64,000 bases of DNA from Winslowiella toletana (GCF_017875465.1 NZ_JAGGMQ010000001.1:4278001-4342000); one strand, 5' to 3'; counted from the stretch's first letter, positions 1-8,241 are shown. Notes: generated by a model not told the origin, from the letters alone. Translations and numbers: made by a program.

Positions 1-314
1 CGCTGAAACGACAATTCTCGTTCCACACGCAGGTACTCTTTTTTTACCAGCAGTTCGGCAAAGTGGCGGCGTTCCTCTTCGCTTGTCGCTTCAACTCCCA
101 GTGTGGTTAAGGGATCCAATCCAGGTGACCAGATTCCGCGTTCTTCCAGTTTTAGCTGCTGGTATCGCAGCCATTCCGCCGTAGTCAGCCCCCAGCGGCT
201 GGATTGCTGTTTTATGGTAAGAGGTTGCAGAACCAGAGGCTGCGCCTGCAATGGTGAATCTGTTGCCCAAACTGGTGACAATATCATCGGTAAAAGCCAG
301 GATAATTCAGTCAT
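1..314 (-). CDS. ICE protein, TIGR03759-like (partial, 3' end outside window)
   Basis: This reading frame starts with ATG at 314 and runs off the left edge after about 104 codons. It opens MTELSWLLPMILSPVWA, which looks like a Sec signal peptide. It then shows WGLTTAEWLRYQQL, RGIWSPGLDPLTTLGVEA and a charged EEERRHFAELLVKKEYLRVE stretch. As I recall the family, these are hallmarks of TIGR03759 (PFL_4693-type) proteins of PFGI-1/SPI-7 conjugative elements. The exact biochemical role is unknown; the gene normally sits in the pilus/transfer block just after pilL, as it does here. It begins two bases after the stop of the upstream gene, so it is co-transcribed and probably translationally coupled. 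Confidence 0.75.
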   Translation of the reverse strand, partial: MTELSWLLPMILSPVWATDSPLQAQPLVLQPLTIKQQSSRWGLTTAEWLRYQQLKLEERGIWSPGLDPLTTLGVEATSEEERRHFAELLVKKEYLRVERELSFQ

Positions 315-316
315 CG

Positions 317-931
317 TCAGCTCCCTGTAACAGGTGCATGCAGCTTCAGATGCACTTTTCCCGTCACAAAGGTGGCCCACTGGCCATTGATATTGATTAG
401 TTGCCATTTATGCCAGTGCTCACCAATACGCAGTAAAATTGTCTGATCAATGTTCCTGCCGTGTAACGGCATAATGACTGCCAGCGCTATACCCGCGCGG
501 TACTCGACTCCCTCAAGAGTAAAAGGGGCCATTGCGGCCCGACGGGGAGTGGTGGCGGGAGGGCGGCGAAGGGGAATAACTGCCGCCTGTGGAGGAGTCG
601 GTGGCTTCAATGCAGCAACTTCTTTCTGCACTTCAGCCAGTGAAGATTGCAGCGCCTGATTGCTGTTCTTCAGTTCGTTAAGCATTTTCGTATGGTTCAG
701 GATTTCTTTGGGCTGATAGACCCGCAGCGCATTAATACGCTGGTTGAACGTCTGAAGATCTGGCTGAGGGCGATTTTCCAGCTGATTAATACGCTGCTGC
801 ATTTCTGCCAACAAATGATCTGTCTGCGTTCTGATTTTGCTGAGGTTGTGATAGCACAGCAGCAGGAGTGTGCTGAGGCCGCTAATCAGTACCAGCAAGA
901 TCAGGTCGCAATGTCGAAGCTTATCCGGCAT
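317..931 (-). CDS. ICE inner-membrane coiled-coil protein, unknown function
   Basis: The product is 204 residues. Residues 9-28 form one hydrophobic segment (ILLVLISGLSTLLLL). A probable coiled coil follows (about 30-110, regular Q/L/N heptads such as MQQRINQLENR). A proline/arginine-rich linker (about 110-132) leads to a small globular C-terminal domain with the sequence GVEYRAGIALAVIMP. The layout is that of a bitopic inner-membrane protein with a periplasmic domain. Its start overlaps the stop of pilL by 11 bases, and it is followed closely by the TIGR03759-like gene, so it belongs to the conjugation operon. I do not recognise a named family beyond that position. Confidence 0.7.
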   Translation of the reverse strand: MPDKLRHCDLILLVLISGLSTLLLLCYHNLSKIRTQTDHLLAEMQQRINQLENRPQPDLQTFNQRINALRVYQPKEILNHTKMLNELKNSNQALQSSLAEVQKEVAALKPPTPPQAAVIPLRRPPATTPRRAAMAPFTLEGVEYRAGIALAVIMPLHGRNIDQTILLRIGEHWHKWQLININGQWATFVTGKVHLKLHAPVTGS

Positions 932-1412
932 AGCTCGCTCCTGTTTTTAGCGGGTATGGCTGAAGACGGAAGCAAACGATGCGATACAAGCGATCAACAG
1001 TAAGCCGCCATACCGGGCCTGCCAGCACCTGAAGTGCTTCATGGAGCGGTATCGGCCCAAGATGGGTTTGCGCCAGCGGCAGTGGCTGCTGATAGAGCAG
1101 TTGTCTTTGCTGACTGGCGAAACAGAGCGAGTAGCCGCTATCACGCAGCAGGTAGCGGATAGCTTCACTGACGGTGGGTTTAACATCAGCAGGAATTGAT
1201 ACATCAATAATCTGATTAAGTGGGTCGCGTTGTTCAGCGGCGGGTTCAGTATTGATCATCAGGTAACGATCGCCATGTATGACTGCTGGTGGCGTTTGGG
1301 AGGTGGGTGCTAACTGGGTGGCGCGGGAAGATGACGTCGCCGGGATGGCCTCAGGCTCTGTATTACAGCCAGCCATTAACATTACTATCCCAACCAGAAT
1401 GATATTTCTCAT
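921..1412 (-). CDS. pilL: PilL-type lipoprotein of the ICE type IV pilus/transfer block
   Basis: The 163-residue product starts MRNIILVGIVMLMAGC, a lipobox giving a lipidated cysteine at residue 16. After a low-complexity spacer comes the conserved region RYLMINTEPAAEQRDPL, then SIPADVKPTVSEAIRYLL, GYSLC and the ending GPIPLHEALQVLAGPVW. This pattern matches the PFGI-1-class PilL N-terminal family (TIGR03748), a secretin-associated lipoprotein. It leads the visible transfer operon, 74 bases after the DUF3158-like gene. The family assignment rests on motif recall, not on a search. Confidence 0.75.
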   Translation of the reverse strand: MRNIILVGIVMLMAGCNTEPEAIPATSSSRATQLAPTSQTPPAVIHGDRYLMINTEPAAEQRDPLNQIIDVSIPADVKPTVSEAIRYLLRDSGYSLCFASQQRQLLYQQPLPLAQTHLGPIPLHEALQVLAGPVWRLTVDRLYRIVCFRLQPYPLKTGASYAG

Positions 1413-1486
1413 TACTGAAAACCCTGAACAGTTGAATTCTGCTGGCAGGATGGCGGGGAATGACTGGCGCAGCCAGAATCAATTGT

Positions 1487-1942
1487 TTATGGCTGCAGAA
1501 GAATAACGGGGGAGTTTATCGACCTGAGTTGCCGCAGGATAAAGGTCATTACTGAAACCTGACTGTTAATTATCTGCCTTTCATATTCTATAGTCATCAG
1601 GCCGTTTTTAAGCGCTGATGTAGTCTCTGGTTGCTGCAATATTTCCTGCAGGGCAGGCGTTCCGGATCGGTTGTTAGCAAGATTGCGCCAGCGTAAAAAA
1701 GTTGCGCCAGAGCGAGCAGGATTACGCGTTAATATCAGCGGCAGATAACGAACGGGCAGGGTATAGACGCTCTGCACCAGGCGGTTTTGCATGGTGCAGA
1801 GCTGGTCTCTGGTCTGGTTTATTTCTTCAATTAATGCCGCAACCTCTCCCTTACCCTTAAAGGCCATTAAAAGGCCCTTTAGCGAGCTTTTGCGGGCAGT
1901 GAGATCGTAATCACTATCGGTTAACGGCAGCCAGCTGATCAT
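1487..1942 (-). CDS. DUF3158-like ICE protein
   Basis: The 151-residue product is mostly helical and lacks signal or membrane segments. It contains EINQTRDQLCTMQNRLVQ and VRYLPLILTRNPARSGATFL followed by LRWRN. Start ATG at 1942 has a strong ribosome site (AAGGAG, 7 bases upstream). Position immediately after a TIGR03761-like gene and before pilL matches DUF3158 proteins of SPI-7/PFGI-1 elements. Molecular function is unknown; the neighbours suggest DNA processing or transfer support. Confidence 0.65.
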   Translation of the reverse strand: MISWLPLTDSDYDLTARKSSLKGLLMAFKGKGEVAALIEEINQTRDQLCTMQNRLVQSVYTLPVRYLPLILTRNPARSGATFLRWRNLANNRSGTPALQEILQQPETTSALKNGLMTIEYERQIINSQVSVMTFILRQLRSINSPVILLQP

Positions 1943-1944
1943 CG

Positions 1945-2622
1945 CTACTCCTTTGATTGATCTGATTCCGGCGTCTGTTTAACGTCCTGCGTGCTGGTCA
2001 GTAATTCATCTGGCAAGTTGCTCATCAGTTTTGTAGCGTGCAGCGCCAGTAGATTACCTTCCCGGACATCCTGCCGGGTTACGCCGGTAAAGTGGAATTC
2101 CTGCGCCAGTTGGTAAATGCTTTGGATAGCACTGGCACCCTGCAAGCGTAACTGGCTTTTTCTGCGACGTGATATCAGGGCGAACTGTTGTGCCTGAATG
2201 AGCTCGCATATCAGCAAATCGAAATTCACCAACAGATAAAGCGTTTGCATACCCAGAGGAGAAATCAGTGAAAGTGAAAGTGTGAAGCGCGCGGGATCAG
2301 GGTTACGGCACTGGCTGGTGGTCAGTGCGTCGGGCACGGAGTGAAACAACCTTGCGGTTTGCTGGCGAAGGCTGGTGATTAACTGGGTGGCGGTGTTCAG
2401 CTTTTGTTTGAGCTTACTTTGCCAGTAGTCAGCCCAGGGATCATCATGCGCGGCAGCCCATTCGATACGTTTCAGTCTTAACATATAAAACTGCATGCCA
2501 ATATTGCGGCGTGATTCGTGGGCGTTTGGCGGTGTGCCTGTCCAGAGATTAACTGCATCTCGGGTGTGGAGCGCGATTTTGACTGTGGTGCTGAGAGGTT
2601 TCAACGGTTGAGGGGTGTTCAT
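1945..2622 (-). CDS. ICE protein of TIGR03761 (PFL_4669) type
   Basis: The chosen ATG at 2622 has GGAG 8 bases upstream and gives 225 residues; a longer frame reaches 2682. Landmarks are STTVKIALHTRDAVNLWTG, MLRLKRIEWAAAHDDPWADYW and SLISPLGMQTLYLLVNFDLL. These match my knowledge of TIGR03761 integrating-conjugative-element proteins. No catalytic motif is visible, and function is unknown. The gene is the first of the block that runs into pilL and is separated from the ICE replication genes by a 7-kb cargo insertion. Confidence 0.7.
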   Translation of the reverse strand: MNTPQPLKPLSTTVKIALHTRDAVNLWTGTPPNAHESRRNIGMQFYMLRLKRIEWAAAHDDPWADYWQSKLKQKLNTATQLITSLRQQTARLFHSVPDALTTSQCRNPDPARFTLSLSLISPLGMQTLYLLVNFDLLICELIQAQQFALISRRRKSQLRLQGASAIQSIYQLAQEFHFTGVTRQDVREGNLLALHATKLMSNLPDELLTSTQDVKQTPESDQSKE

Positions 2623-2773
2623 GAGTGATTCTCCGCTTCCTGTGATGGAGGGGAGTGTGTTTTTGGTGGTGGGGAAGGGCAAGGTGAAAACCTTTAGGCG
2701 CTAGAAATATTTTAAGGTGGGGCAACAAGAAATTAATAGGTGATCGGGCTGCGTGGGAATCAAATCTGTCAGG

Positions 2774-2794
2774 CAGTTATGAGCGAGGAGCGGA
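2774..2794. repeat. Partial copy of a short hairpin repeat
   Basis: The segment reads CAGTTATGAGCGAGGAGCGG. It resembles the right half of the hairpin repeats at 3871-3934 and 5714-5779 (AGTGAACGAGGAGCGGGC and AAGAGCGAGCAGCGGAC). It lies in the 285-base spacer between the ICE operon start and the first cargo gene, where no gene is visible. Confidence 0.4.
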
Positions 2795-2907
2795 AATTGG
2801 TGCGGGGTAGTTTTTTCGTCAATCTCAGCACATTTACTCAATTATGCTTGCTCAACAATTGATTCAGCCATAGATTTTCAGAAAGTCATAAACTTCCGGG
2901 GGGGAAC

Positions 2908-3828
2908 GTGGAATATTTTAGCGATAAAGAGAAAGGCTCTGTAGCGAGAACGAAAAATGATGTCTCTATGATAGTCTGGATTGGGCTTGTTTCTTATATT
3001 AACATACTGATAAATAAGGGCTATTTTGGGAAAAATTTTCCAGAAGAATGCCCTGACGGACAAGGGTGCATTGGTACAAATGAAGATACTTTCAAAGCTG
3101 CATTACAGGCGGAGATACCAAATATAGGATGGCCATTGGGAGTAGCTCCTGAAGATGTAGATCGATATGCCTACAGGTCAAGAACACAAGTTACGTTCAT
3201 TCCTGACTATCTAGTCGTCATGGATTTACTTCAATTTTGCTATAAACATGTTGCAGCTCCTATAGAAGGTAATGATTACCACTCGTACTACCGCCACACT
3301 CATATTCATGATTTTGATATCGTTGCCGGCAGAAATGAATTTCTCGAAAATGTTAACGTCATTTTTGCCCGAAATGGTATGGCCTATGAACTTCAAAACT
3401 CAGGTGAAATCATCCGGCTTCTTAGTCCTGAATTAGTCCAAATGATGTTCAGCGTGAATGTTCCTTCGGAAGTTGAGTTAAAGAATTTACTTGTTCGCGC
3501 AAATGCTAAAATCGTAAATTTTGATGTTCAGGTTCGCTATGACGCAGTGAAAGAACTCTGGGACTTCTGGGAGAGGCTGAAAAGTGTACACAATCCATCA
3601 AATAAGAGAACATCAACTAAACAATTGCTTGATGACGCTGCTGCGACACCTGAATTTCGAAATATTTTGGAGGTTGAAGCTAAATATTTGACCGATATTG
3701 GTAACGAATATTTTATACGTCACGCGGAAATGAACCAGGTAAAAATTCAAGAGAGCGATCATATTGAATACCTATATCATCGCATGTTTAGTTTAATTCA
3801 TCTGCTTATGAAAACTTTCACCCATTAA
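2908..3828 (+). CDS. AbiJ-like abortive-infection family protein (HEPN-type C-terminus)
   Basis: The 306-residue protein starts with GTG at 2908 behind a G-rich ribosome site. The middle part (DLLQFCYKHVAAPI, HTHIHDFDIVAGRNEF, VIFARNGMAYELQNSGEIIRL) and the end (WDFWERLKSVHN, YFIRHAEMNQVKI, YLYHRMFSLIHLL) resemble AbiJ-related proteins. In that family a variable N-terminal domain is joined to a helical, HEPN-like C-terminal part. Known AbiJ proteins stop phage growth by damaging host functions, probably as RNases. It is a stand-alone gene, facing the convergent SIR2 gene, at the start of the ICE cargo. The family call comes from motif similarity; the nuclease activity is inferred. Confidence 0.6.
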   Translation: MEYFSDKEKGSVARTKNDVSMIVWIGLVSYINILINKGYFGKNFPEECPDGQGCIGTNEDTFKAALQAEIPNIGWPLGVAPEDVDRYAYRSRTQVTFIPDYLVVMDLLQFCYKHVAAPIEGNDYHSYYRHTHIHDFDIVAGRNEFLENVNVIFARNGMAYELQNSGEIIRLLSPELVQMMFSVNVPSEVELKNLLVRANAKIVNFDVQVRYDAVKELWDFWERLKSVHNPSNKRTSTKQLLDDAAATPEFRNILEVEAKYLTDIGNEYFIRHAEMNQVKIQESDHIEYLYHRMFSLIHLLMKTFTH

Positions 3829-3870
3829 CTGACCTAATCCCTATATTTAAGGAAAATAGGTACTGACAGT

Positions 3871-3934
3871 GTCCGCTCCTAGGACTAAACTGCCTGCATG
3901 GGTTTCTTTGGGCAGCAGTGAACGAGGAGCGGGC
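3871..3934. repeat. Hairpin repeat, copy A
   Basis: Terminal arms GTCCGCTCCT and AGGAGCGGGC can pair; the interior includes GGACTAAACTGCC and GGGCAGCAGTGAACG, which pair as an inner stem (CTGCC with GGCAG). It lies between two convergent genes. The copy at 5714-5779 has the same arm and internal spacing, so this is a dispersed structured repeat, not a chance hairpin. Confidence 0.5.
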
Positions 3935-3980
3935 AATCAATGATTTATTTTTCAACCATTCGCTATAATAATTTATTTCT

Positions 3981-5495
3981 TTAATGTTTCGTCACTTCCC
4001 TAATGAATTTTGGGATATCATCGTATTCTTCATACCATATAATTGTCACACCTAATTCTTTCATTAATTCTTCATTCAAAGTGTGGTGACGTTCAAGGAA
4101 TTTTTCAGCAGATTCGATGTTTTCAATTACTTTTAGTTTTTTCCCATTGTTCTCCTCATAGCAGAATTCACTTGATGAAATTCTTTTCATAAATGTAAAA
4201 TGCTTGCTGCGTTCAATGTTTTTCGAAGAAATATCTAATAACCGTCTAAGGTTTGGGTCTGTCATTGATAACCCAACCATTAAGCAATTATTTTCTCTAA
4301 ATGAATTTAGCTGAACAAGATTTGACCAGTGGTAGGAGTCAGAATAAATATGGTGGTAGCCTTCCTCTGAGAAAACTAAAGTTGATTTATCTAACCCATC
4401 ATAGTATTTTCTATCTTCTGGCAAGAATCCATGAACATGGTAGACCGGAAGTTCATCAGGGTCGAGGCTTTCATTATTGGTATAAATACATCTATGTAGG
4501 ATTGAGTTACTAATTAATTCTCTTTCAAGTAGGTCATCAAAATTATAAGTAATAACGGATTTGACTTTGGCGCCAGTTCGCCGAGGAAGGCACATCGAAG
4601 CAATTGATTTTATTAGTTCAGAATCCATGCGGTAATTATGGTTTCGCAGCTTATACAGATTTTTAGTAACAGCTCCTATGAATTCTTTTGCTTCCCCATC
4701 AGTTTTTGAAAATCCCTTGCGAAGGTATCTTGCAGCCATCAGTGCTGACGGTTCGTTAATACCATTTAACCTGCCAACAATATCGTTAAGATCTTTGTCA
4801 CTCATTGCAATATCACCATTGAATTCTTGGGTAAGGTAAGTTACAAACAATGAATTCAATAATGTGTTCCAATCTGGCATTCCAGCACTACTTGAAACTC
4901 CAGCGCCCAAAAATAATGAAAACTGACCTTTGCTATAGCAATGCTTTAACCTTTCCAGTATTTCATCTCGTTCTATTTTCCAATCTCTAACTGGCTTAGA
5001 TATAGCAGATGAAAGCCTTAAGGAAAAGAGGTTTTTAGTTATTTCATTTACTACTTTTTTATTCTTTGATACTATTTTATTTAATTCATTCGGCCCCCAA
5101 AAAATCACATTAAAAGGAAGTTGGCTATTTTCAATCTCATTATTGAAACGCAGCAACAATCTTTCTGGAATTGGTTTAGCAGAAACAACTAATACATTTA
5201 TGATTTTGTTTTCCGTGAATTCATTAGTGAGCCTTAGAATGTATCTCTCAAAGAACATACGAAATGGAACTTTTGTTAAACTAAACTTTATTTCAATTAA
5301 TGTTGGCCCTTGAAATTGGTCGAAACCATTCGGAGCAAAAGCATCTCCAAAGTTTAAAGAGTCTCGAGAAATTTGAAACTCCTTTTTTTGGCTCTCAAGA
5401 TGATGCTTAAAAAGGTGCAAGACAAATGTTTCGAAAGAATAATAACTCTTTGGTCCGCCCTCATCAATTTCTGAAATGATATCATCGATTATCAT
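3981..5495 (-). CDS. SIR2-family NADase with N-terminal restriction-endonuclease-like domain
   Basis: The 504-residue protein has two parts. Residues about 15-150 look like a PD-(D/E)XK nuclease-type domain (FETFVLHLF, NGFDQFQGPTLIEIKFS with a D59...E68-x-K70 pattern). Residues about 185-490 are a SIR2 domain with the GAGVSSSAGMPDW loop (about 197-209), TYNFDDLLE (N318) and the VHG histidine at about 355. Bacterial SIR2 proteins of this kind usually degrade NAD+ on phage infection. No HerA, Argonaute or Thoeris partner is adjacent, so it probably acts alone or with the AbiJ-like neighbour. Codon use is AT-rich compared with the ICE core, a sign of separate acquisition. Confidence 0.75.
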   Translation of the reverse strand: MIIDDIISEIDEGGPKSYYSFETFVLHLFKHHLESQKKEFQISRDSLNFGDAFAPNGFDQFQGPTLIEIKFSLTKVPFRMFFERYILRLTNEFTENKIINVLVVSAKPIPERLLLRFNNEIENSQLPFNVIFWGPNELNKIVSKNKKVVNEITKNLFSLRLSSAISKPVRDWKIERDEILERLKHCYSKGQFSLFLGAGVSSSAGMPDWNTLLNSLFVTYLTQEFNGDIAMSDKDLNDIVGRLNGINEPSALMAARYLRKGFSKTDGEAKEFIGAVTKNLYKLRNHNYRMDSELIKSIASMCLPRRTGAKVKSVITYNFDDLLERELISNSILHRCIYTNNESLDPDELPVYHVHGFLPEDRKYYDGLDKSTLVFSEEGYHHIYSDSYHWSNLVQLNSFRENNCLMVGLSMTDPNLRRLLDISSKNIERSKHFTFMKRISSSEFCYEENNGKKLKVIENIESAEKFLERHHTLNEELMKELGVTIIWYEEYDDIPKFIREVTKH

Positions 5496-6108
5496 ATTTA
5501 ATTTATCTCCTTAAGAAGAACACCCAGTTCTAATATAAAAAAGATGCCAATCATGCTAAGCAAGTACTTCTCCGTGATGATAACTTCCTAAGGTTATCAA
5601 CCTCTTAAGGTTTATTCAATACCAGCATTTTGAATGATATGCAAGCAGGTCACTCCTTATAACCAGCCCCCATTAAGGGTTAACCTAAATCATTTAGCAG
5701 CCATGTGTAAAACATCCGCTTCTGGCACTAAGGTGTCGCAGGCAAGACCTAGAGAGTAGCAAAGAGCGAGCAGCGGACATATGATGTTTAGAAACCGCGT
5801 GATTTGCAGTTACGCAATAAAGTAAAGATAATTAATTCCGATCTGACTGACTTCGTCACTGGACATTATTTCCGAATGTGCTCTTTCGTCCAGGTTGAAA
5901 AGCACGATTTGCACGGAGCGAGTGCAATCAACACGGCAGAGACTGGCATAGGGGAACTGGATGTGGTTTATCCATAGAAGCGGGGGGATAAGGACGTGGG
6001 TAATGGACAGAAAGCGCTGTACGTCCAGTCCGGGCGGGAATTAAGATGTCTGAACAATAGTAACCAGCTCACAGACTATCGGGGGCGACTCAATCTGCCG
6101 GGGAAACC
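5496..6108. other. 613-base stretch without a convincing gene
   Basis: The left part is AT-rich and should hold the promoter of the minus-strand SIR2 gene (TTATCTCCTTAAG just upstream of its ATG). It contains hairpin repeat copy B at 5714-5779. The rest (5800-6108) has no frame with a good start and ribosome site and may be eroded sequence. Confidence 0.5.
5714..5779. repeat. Hairpin repeat, copy B
   Basis: Outer arms ATCCGCTTCT and AGCAGCGGAC enclose GGCACTAAGGTG and TAGCAAAGAGCGAG. It aligns along its length with copy A at 3871-3934, with substitutions that keep the outer stem. Confidence 0.5.
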
Positions 6109-6477
6109 ATGTTTAACTATCTTAAAGCTATGTACCATCAATCAAAAATCCAGGCTGAGCTCAAGGCACAAATATCTGAGCAAATAACGGTTAATGCTAT
6201 CTGTCAGCACCCTGAATCAATTGAAATCATTGTTTTTTGTTCGAATAATGCTTATTACCGGAAACGTAAGGACGCTGCTTTCCTGACTACTTGCTCTGTG
6301 CTCATGCGTACTTTGAAAGATGAGTCCGTACCGATGGAACTCAGAAAAACCGCATGGCGTTTGTTGAACGATAGATATCAGCGAATTCAGCTATTGCAGG
6401 ACTACAGGACAGAAAATTTCTTGCTTGTTGCCGATTTTGAGTACGCACTTGAAGAACATGGTGAACTGGTAGAGTAG
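6109..6477 (+). CDS. Hypothetical protein, ICE cargo
   Basis: This 122-residue soluble, mostly helical protein (MFNYLKAMYHQSKIQAELKA; later LMRTLKDESVPMELRKTAW) has no signal peptide, membrane segment or motif that I recognise. It starts with ATG behind a purine-rich GGGGAAACC. It lies between the SIR2 gene and the DUF2971-like gene and is oriented with the latter, with a 126-base gap. The gene is credible on length and composition, but no function can be offered. Confidence 0.5.
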   Translation: MFNYLKAMYHQSKIQAELKAQISEQITVNAICQHPESIEIIVFCSNNAYYRKRKDAAFLTTCSVLMRTLKDESVPMELRKTAWRLLNDRYQRIQLLQDYRTENFLLVADFEYALEEHGELVE

Positions 6478-6603
6478 TTTTTTGATGCATTTACACATGC
6501 AGTGCCGGTTATTGATTAAAATAGCGTATTGCATGGGTTTCACAAGTCATTCTTGATGAGTTAATTAATTGAGTTAAAAAACGAATAATGTAGGGGGAAC
6601 TAT

Positions 6604-7263
6604 ATGACTATACGGTATTTATACGGGCGTAAAAACATTTTAACTCCGGTTATTAATGACAAGGCAGGATTGCGTCTTAGCGATTTAACACATTACTCTC
6701 GCATGGAAAATGAGAATATGCAAGATAATGAAATGGAAAAGCTATTTACTGTAGATAGGACTAAATTTAATATTTTTTTGGGTGGGGATATTATAAATTC
6801 GGATGAAATGACTGCTGATACAATTTTCAATCTCACTCCCAGACATTGCTTTTGTCTTTGCTTTTCAAGCAGGAGGGATGAATCGGAACTGTATAAAGAG
6901 TTTAAAGCGGACATTTGTATCGGATTTGATGTTGAAAAACTCAGGGAACACCTTGAAATTATTTCAGTAAAATTTTCAGGTATGAAGTTTCAGGGTAGAG
7001 ATGTAACCTACTACCACCCCGGATCACCACCTAATACATTCACGCCAGATGAACTTGTTTTTTATAAGCCCTCAGCTTTTAGCCATGAAGCGGAGTATCG
7101 GCTGGCCTTGTTTTATCCGGAAGATCAGACCGGCTTCAAAACTGAAGACGGAACAGTGATTCCTTTCAGAATGGAGAACAAGTCAATGCACATGACCGTT
7201 AGCCATCCGAAAAAAGGATTTGTCAGTGAATGCGTGACCGAAGTGCTGTTTTCAAAGCGCTGA
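6604..7263 (+). CDS. DUF2971-like hypothetical protein
   Basis: The 219-residue protein starts at 6604 with a GGGGGAAC ribosome site. Three blocks resemble DUF2971 proteins in order and spacing: an early Y-rich strand, CFCLCFSSRRDESELYKEF followed by ADICIGFDVEKL, and AFSHEAEYRLALFYP. DUF2971 proteins are common in defence-rich regions but their chemistry is not established, as far as I know. The gene ends in a 9-bp hairpin at 7263-7283. The match is weak and comes from pattern recall. Confidence 0.55.
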   Translation: MTIRYLYGRKNILTPVINDKAGLRLSDLTHYSRMENENMQDNEMEKLFTVDRTKFNIFLGGDIINSDEMTADTIFNLTPRHCFCLCFSSRRDESELYKEFKADICIGFDVEKLREHLEIISVKFSGMKFQGRDVTYYHPGSPPNTFTPDELVFYKPSAFSHEAEYRLALFYPEDQTGFKTEDGTVIPFRMENKSMHMTVSHPKKGFVSECVTEVLFSKR

Positions 7264-7283
7264 TATGGCAGTTCCTGCCATAT
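7263..7283 (+). terminator. Stem-loop at the end of the DUF2971-like gene
   Basis: ATATGGCAG and CTGCCATAT form a perfect 9-bp stem around TTC, beginning in the stop codon. No U-run follows, so it may act as a 3' stabilising hairpin instead of a classical terminator. Confidence 0.45.
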
Positions 7284-7306
7284 TGGACAGAATAACCGGA
7301 ACGTCC

Positions 7307-7362
7307 AGGTTCACCCGTAACCTCTTATAAATGAGGTGTGCTAGAAGGAAAAGGGTGAACCT
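7307..7362. repeat. Nested inverted repeat between convergent genes
   Basis: AGGTTCACCC at 7307-7316 pairs with GGGTGAACCT at 7353-7362, and ACCTC...GAGGT pairs inside it. It ends directly before the stop of the HEPN-like gene on the other strand, so it could terminate both convergent genes. Confidence 0.5.
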
Positions 7363-7368
7363 TAATTT

Positions 7369-7812
7369 TCAGTAGCCTCTAAAGTCATGCAACTTTGAAG
7401 ATAGCTCGTCATTCTTTTTTATGAAATCCATTAGATATTCTTCAGTTACTATTACTTGTGTTCCATCCTTATACTTGGTAGCTAACATCTGATTATCATT
7501 ATCAGATGTTATTCCTTCCGGAGCGGTAATCCTAAAACTATGCATTATTCTATTGCGTATGTTGACAATTTCTTCGAAAAGGCTTGCAATAATACTATCT
7601 GTTGCTTTTGTAATTGTTTCTTTTATGGGCGCTTTAAGTTGTCCAGAAGTTCTATCTGTTAATTCATACCAGTTGTAACGTTTATCAGTGTCTTCCCTTA
7701 TGATATTTTCAATGATGAATCCATTATTGGAATTAAAAACACAAAGTGCAGTGCCAACAAGCTCTCTGTATTTTTTAGACGGTAACGATTGATGTGAAAA
7801 ATCTTCATACAT
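7369..7812 (-). CDS. HEPN-like protein (RNxxxH motif)
   Basis: The 147-residue protein has the core IVNIRNRIMHSFRIT (about residues 86-100), where RNRIMH fits the R-N-x3-H signature of HEPN ribonucleases. Flanking helices (YRELVGTALCVFNSNNGFIIENI; EEYLMDFIKKNDELSSKLH) fit a four-helix HEPN fold. HEPN proteins usually act as toxins or as RNases in defence systems. No MNT-type nucleotidyltransferase antitoxin lies next to it; the next gene on the same strand is an unknown 96-residue protein. Start ATG at 7812 is chosen because the frame opens there. Confidence 0.6.
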   Translation of the reverse strand: MYEDFSHQSLPSKKYRELVGTALCVFNSNNGFIIENIIREDTDKRYNWYELTDRTSGQLKAPIKETITKATDSIIASLFEEIVNIRNRIMHSFRITAPEGITSDNDNQMLATKYKDGTQVIVTEEYLMDFIKKNDELSSKLHDFRGY

Positions 7813-7950
7813 AATAATTAAATCCCAATGTTTTAAAGTTTATTAGCAGAAAAATATCAGTTTAAACCCCACTCTAGCATCAGGTCTGGGGAGAATGAAC
7901 GGTTTGCCAAAGTGCATTACCGAAGTAATTATGAAAAGTCCGCTCAAACA

Positions 7951-8241
7951 TTATGAGGTTTTTTTCGATATTTCAAAGAGGTAGTTTTGTGAATTATTCA
8001 TTACCCGTTTAATATCAACCTCACGGCTAATCTCTTCTTTGATAGCAATTTCAAACATGAATACTATTAAACTATATAATGTATCGATATTTTCATACTC
8101 AGTAATACTGAGGTCATTATCTGTGCTTACATGTACAGAAAACGCCAATGTTTCCATTTCAGATGAATCAACCGATAAAACGACGCGTTTAGCTGCGTCC
8201 TTTAACCCATGACCTAATCCTTTTACGACGATATGTTCCAC
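7951..8241 (-). CDS. Hypothetical small protein
   Basis: This 96-residue frame begins MEHIVVKGLGHGLKDAAKR with AGTAGGGAAAG just before the ATG at 8241. It shows a hydrophobic patch (LYSLIVFMFEIAI) but no clear membrane segment. No family is recognised. It lies upstream of the HEPN-like gene on the same strand (138 bases apart) and could be its partner, though nothing in the sequence proves that. Confidence 0.45.
   Translation of the reverse strand: MEHIVVKGLGHGLKDAAKRVVLSVDSSEMETLAFSVHVSTDNDLSITEYENIDTLYSLIVFMFEIAIKEEISREVDIKRVMNNSQNYLFEISKKTS

Noticed and set aside
2878..3063. Minus-strand frame overlapping the AbiJ-like gene
   Set aside because: It lies opposite a longer, family-like gene and has no independent support.
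5996..6187. 63-codon plus-strand frame in the cargo
   Set aside because: It overlaps the better gene at 6109 and has no family match.
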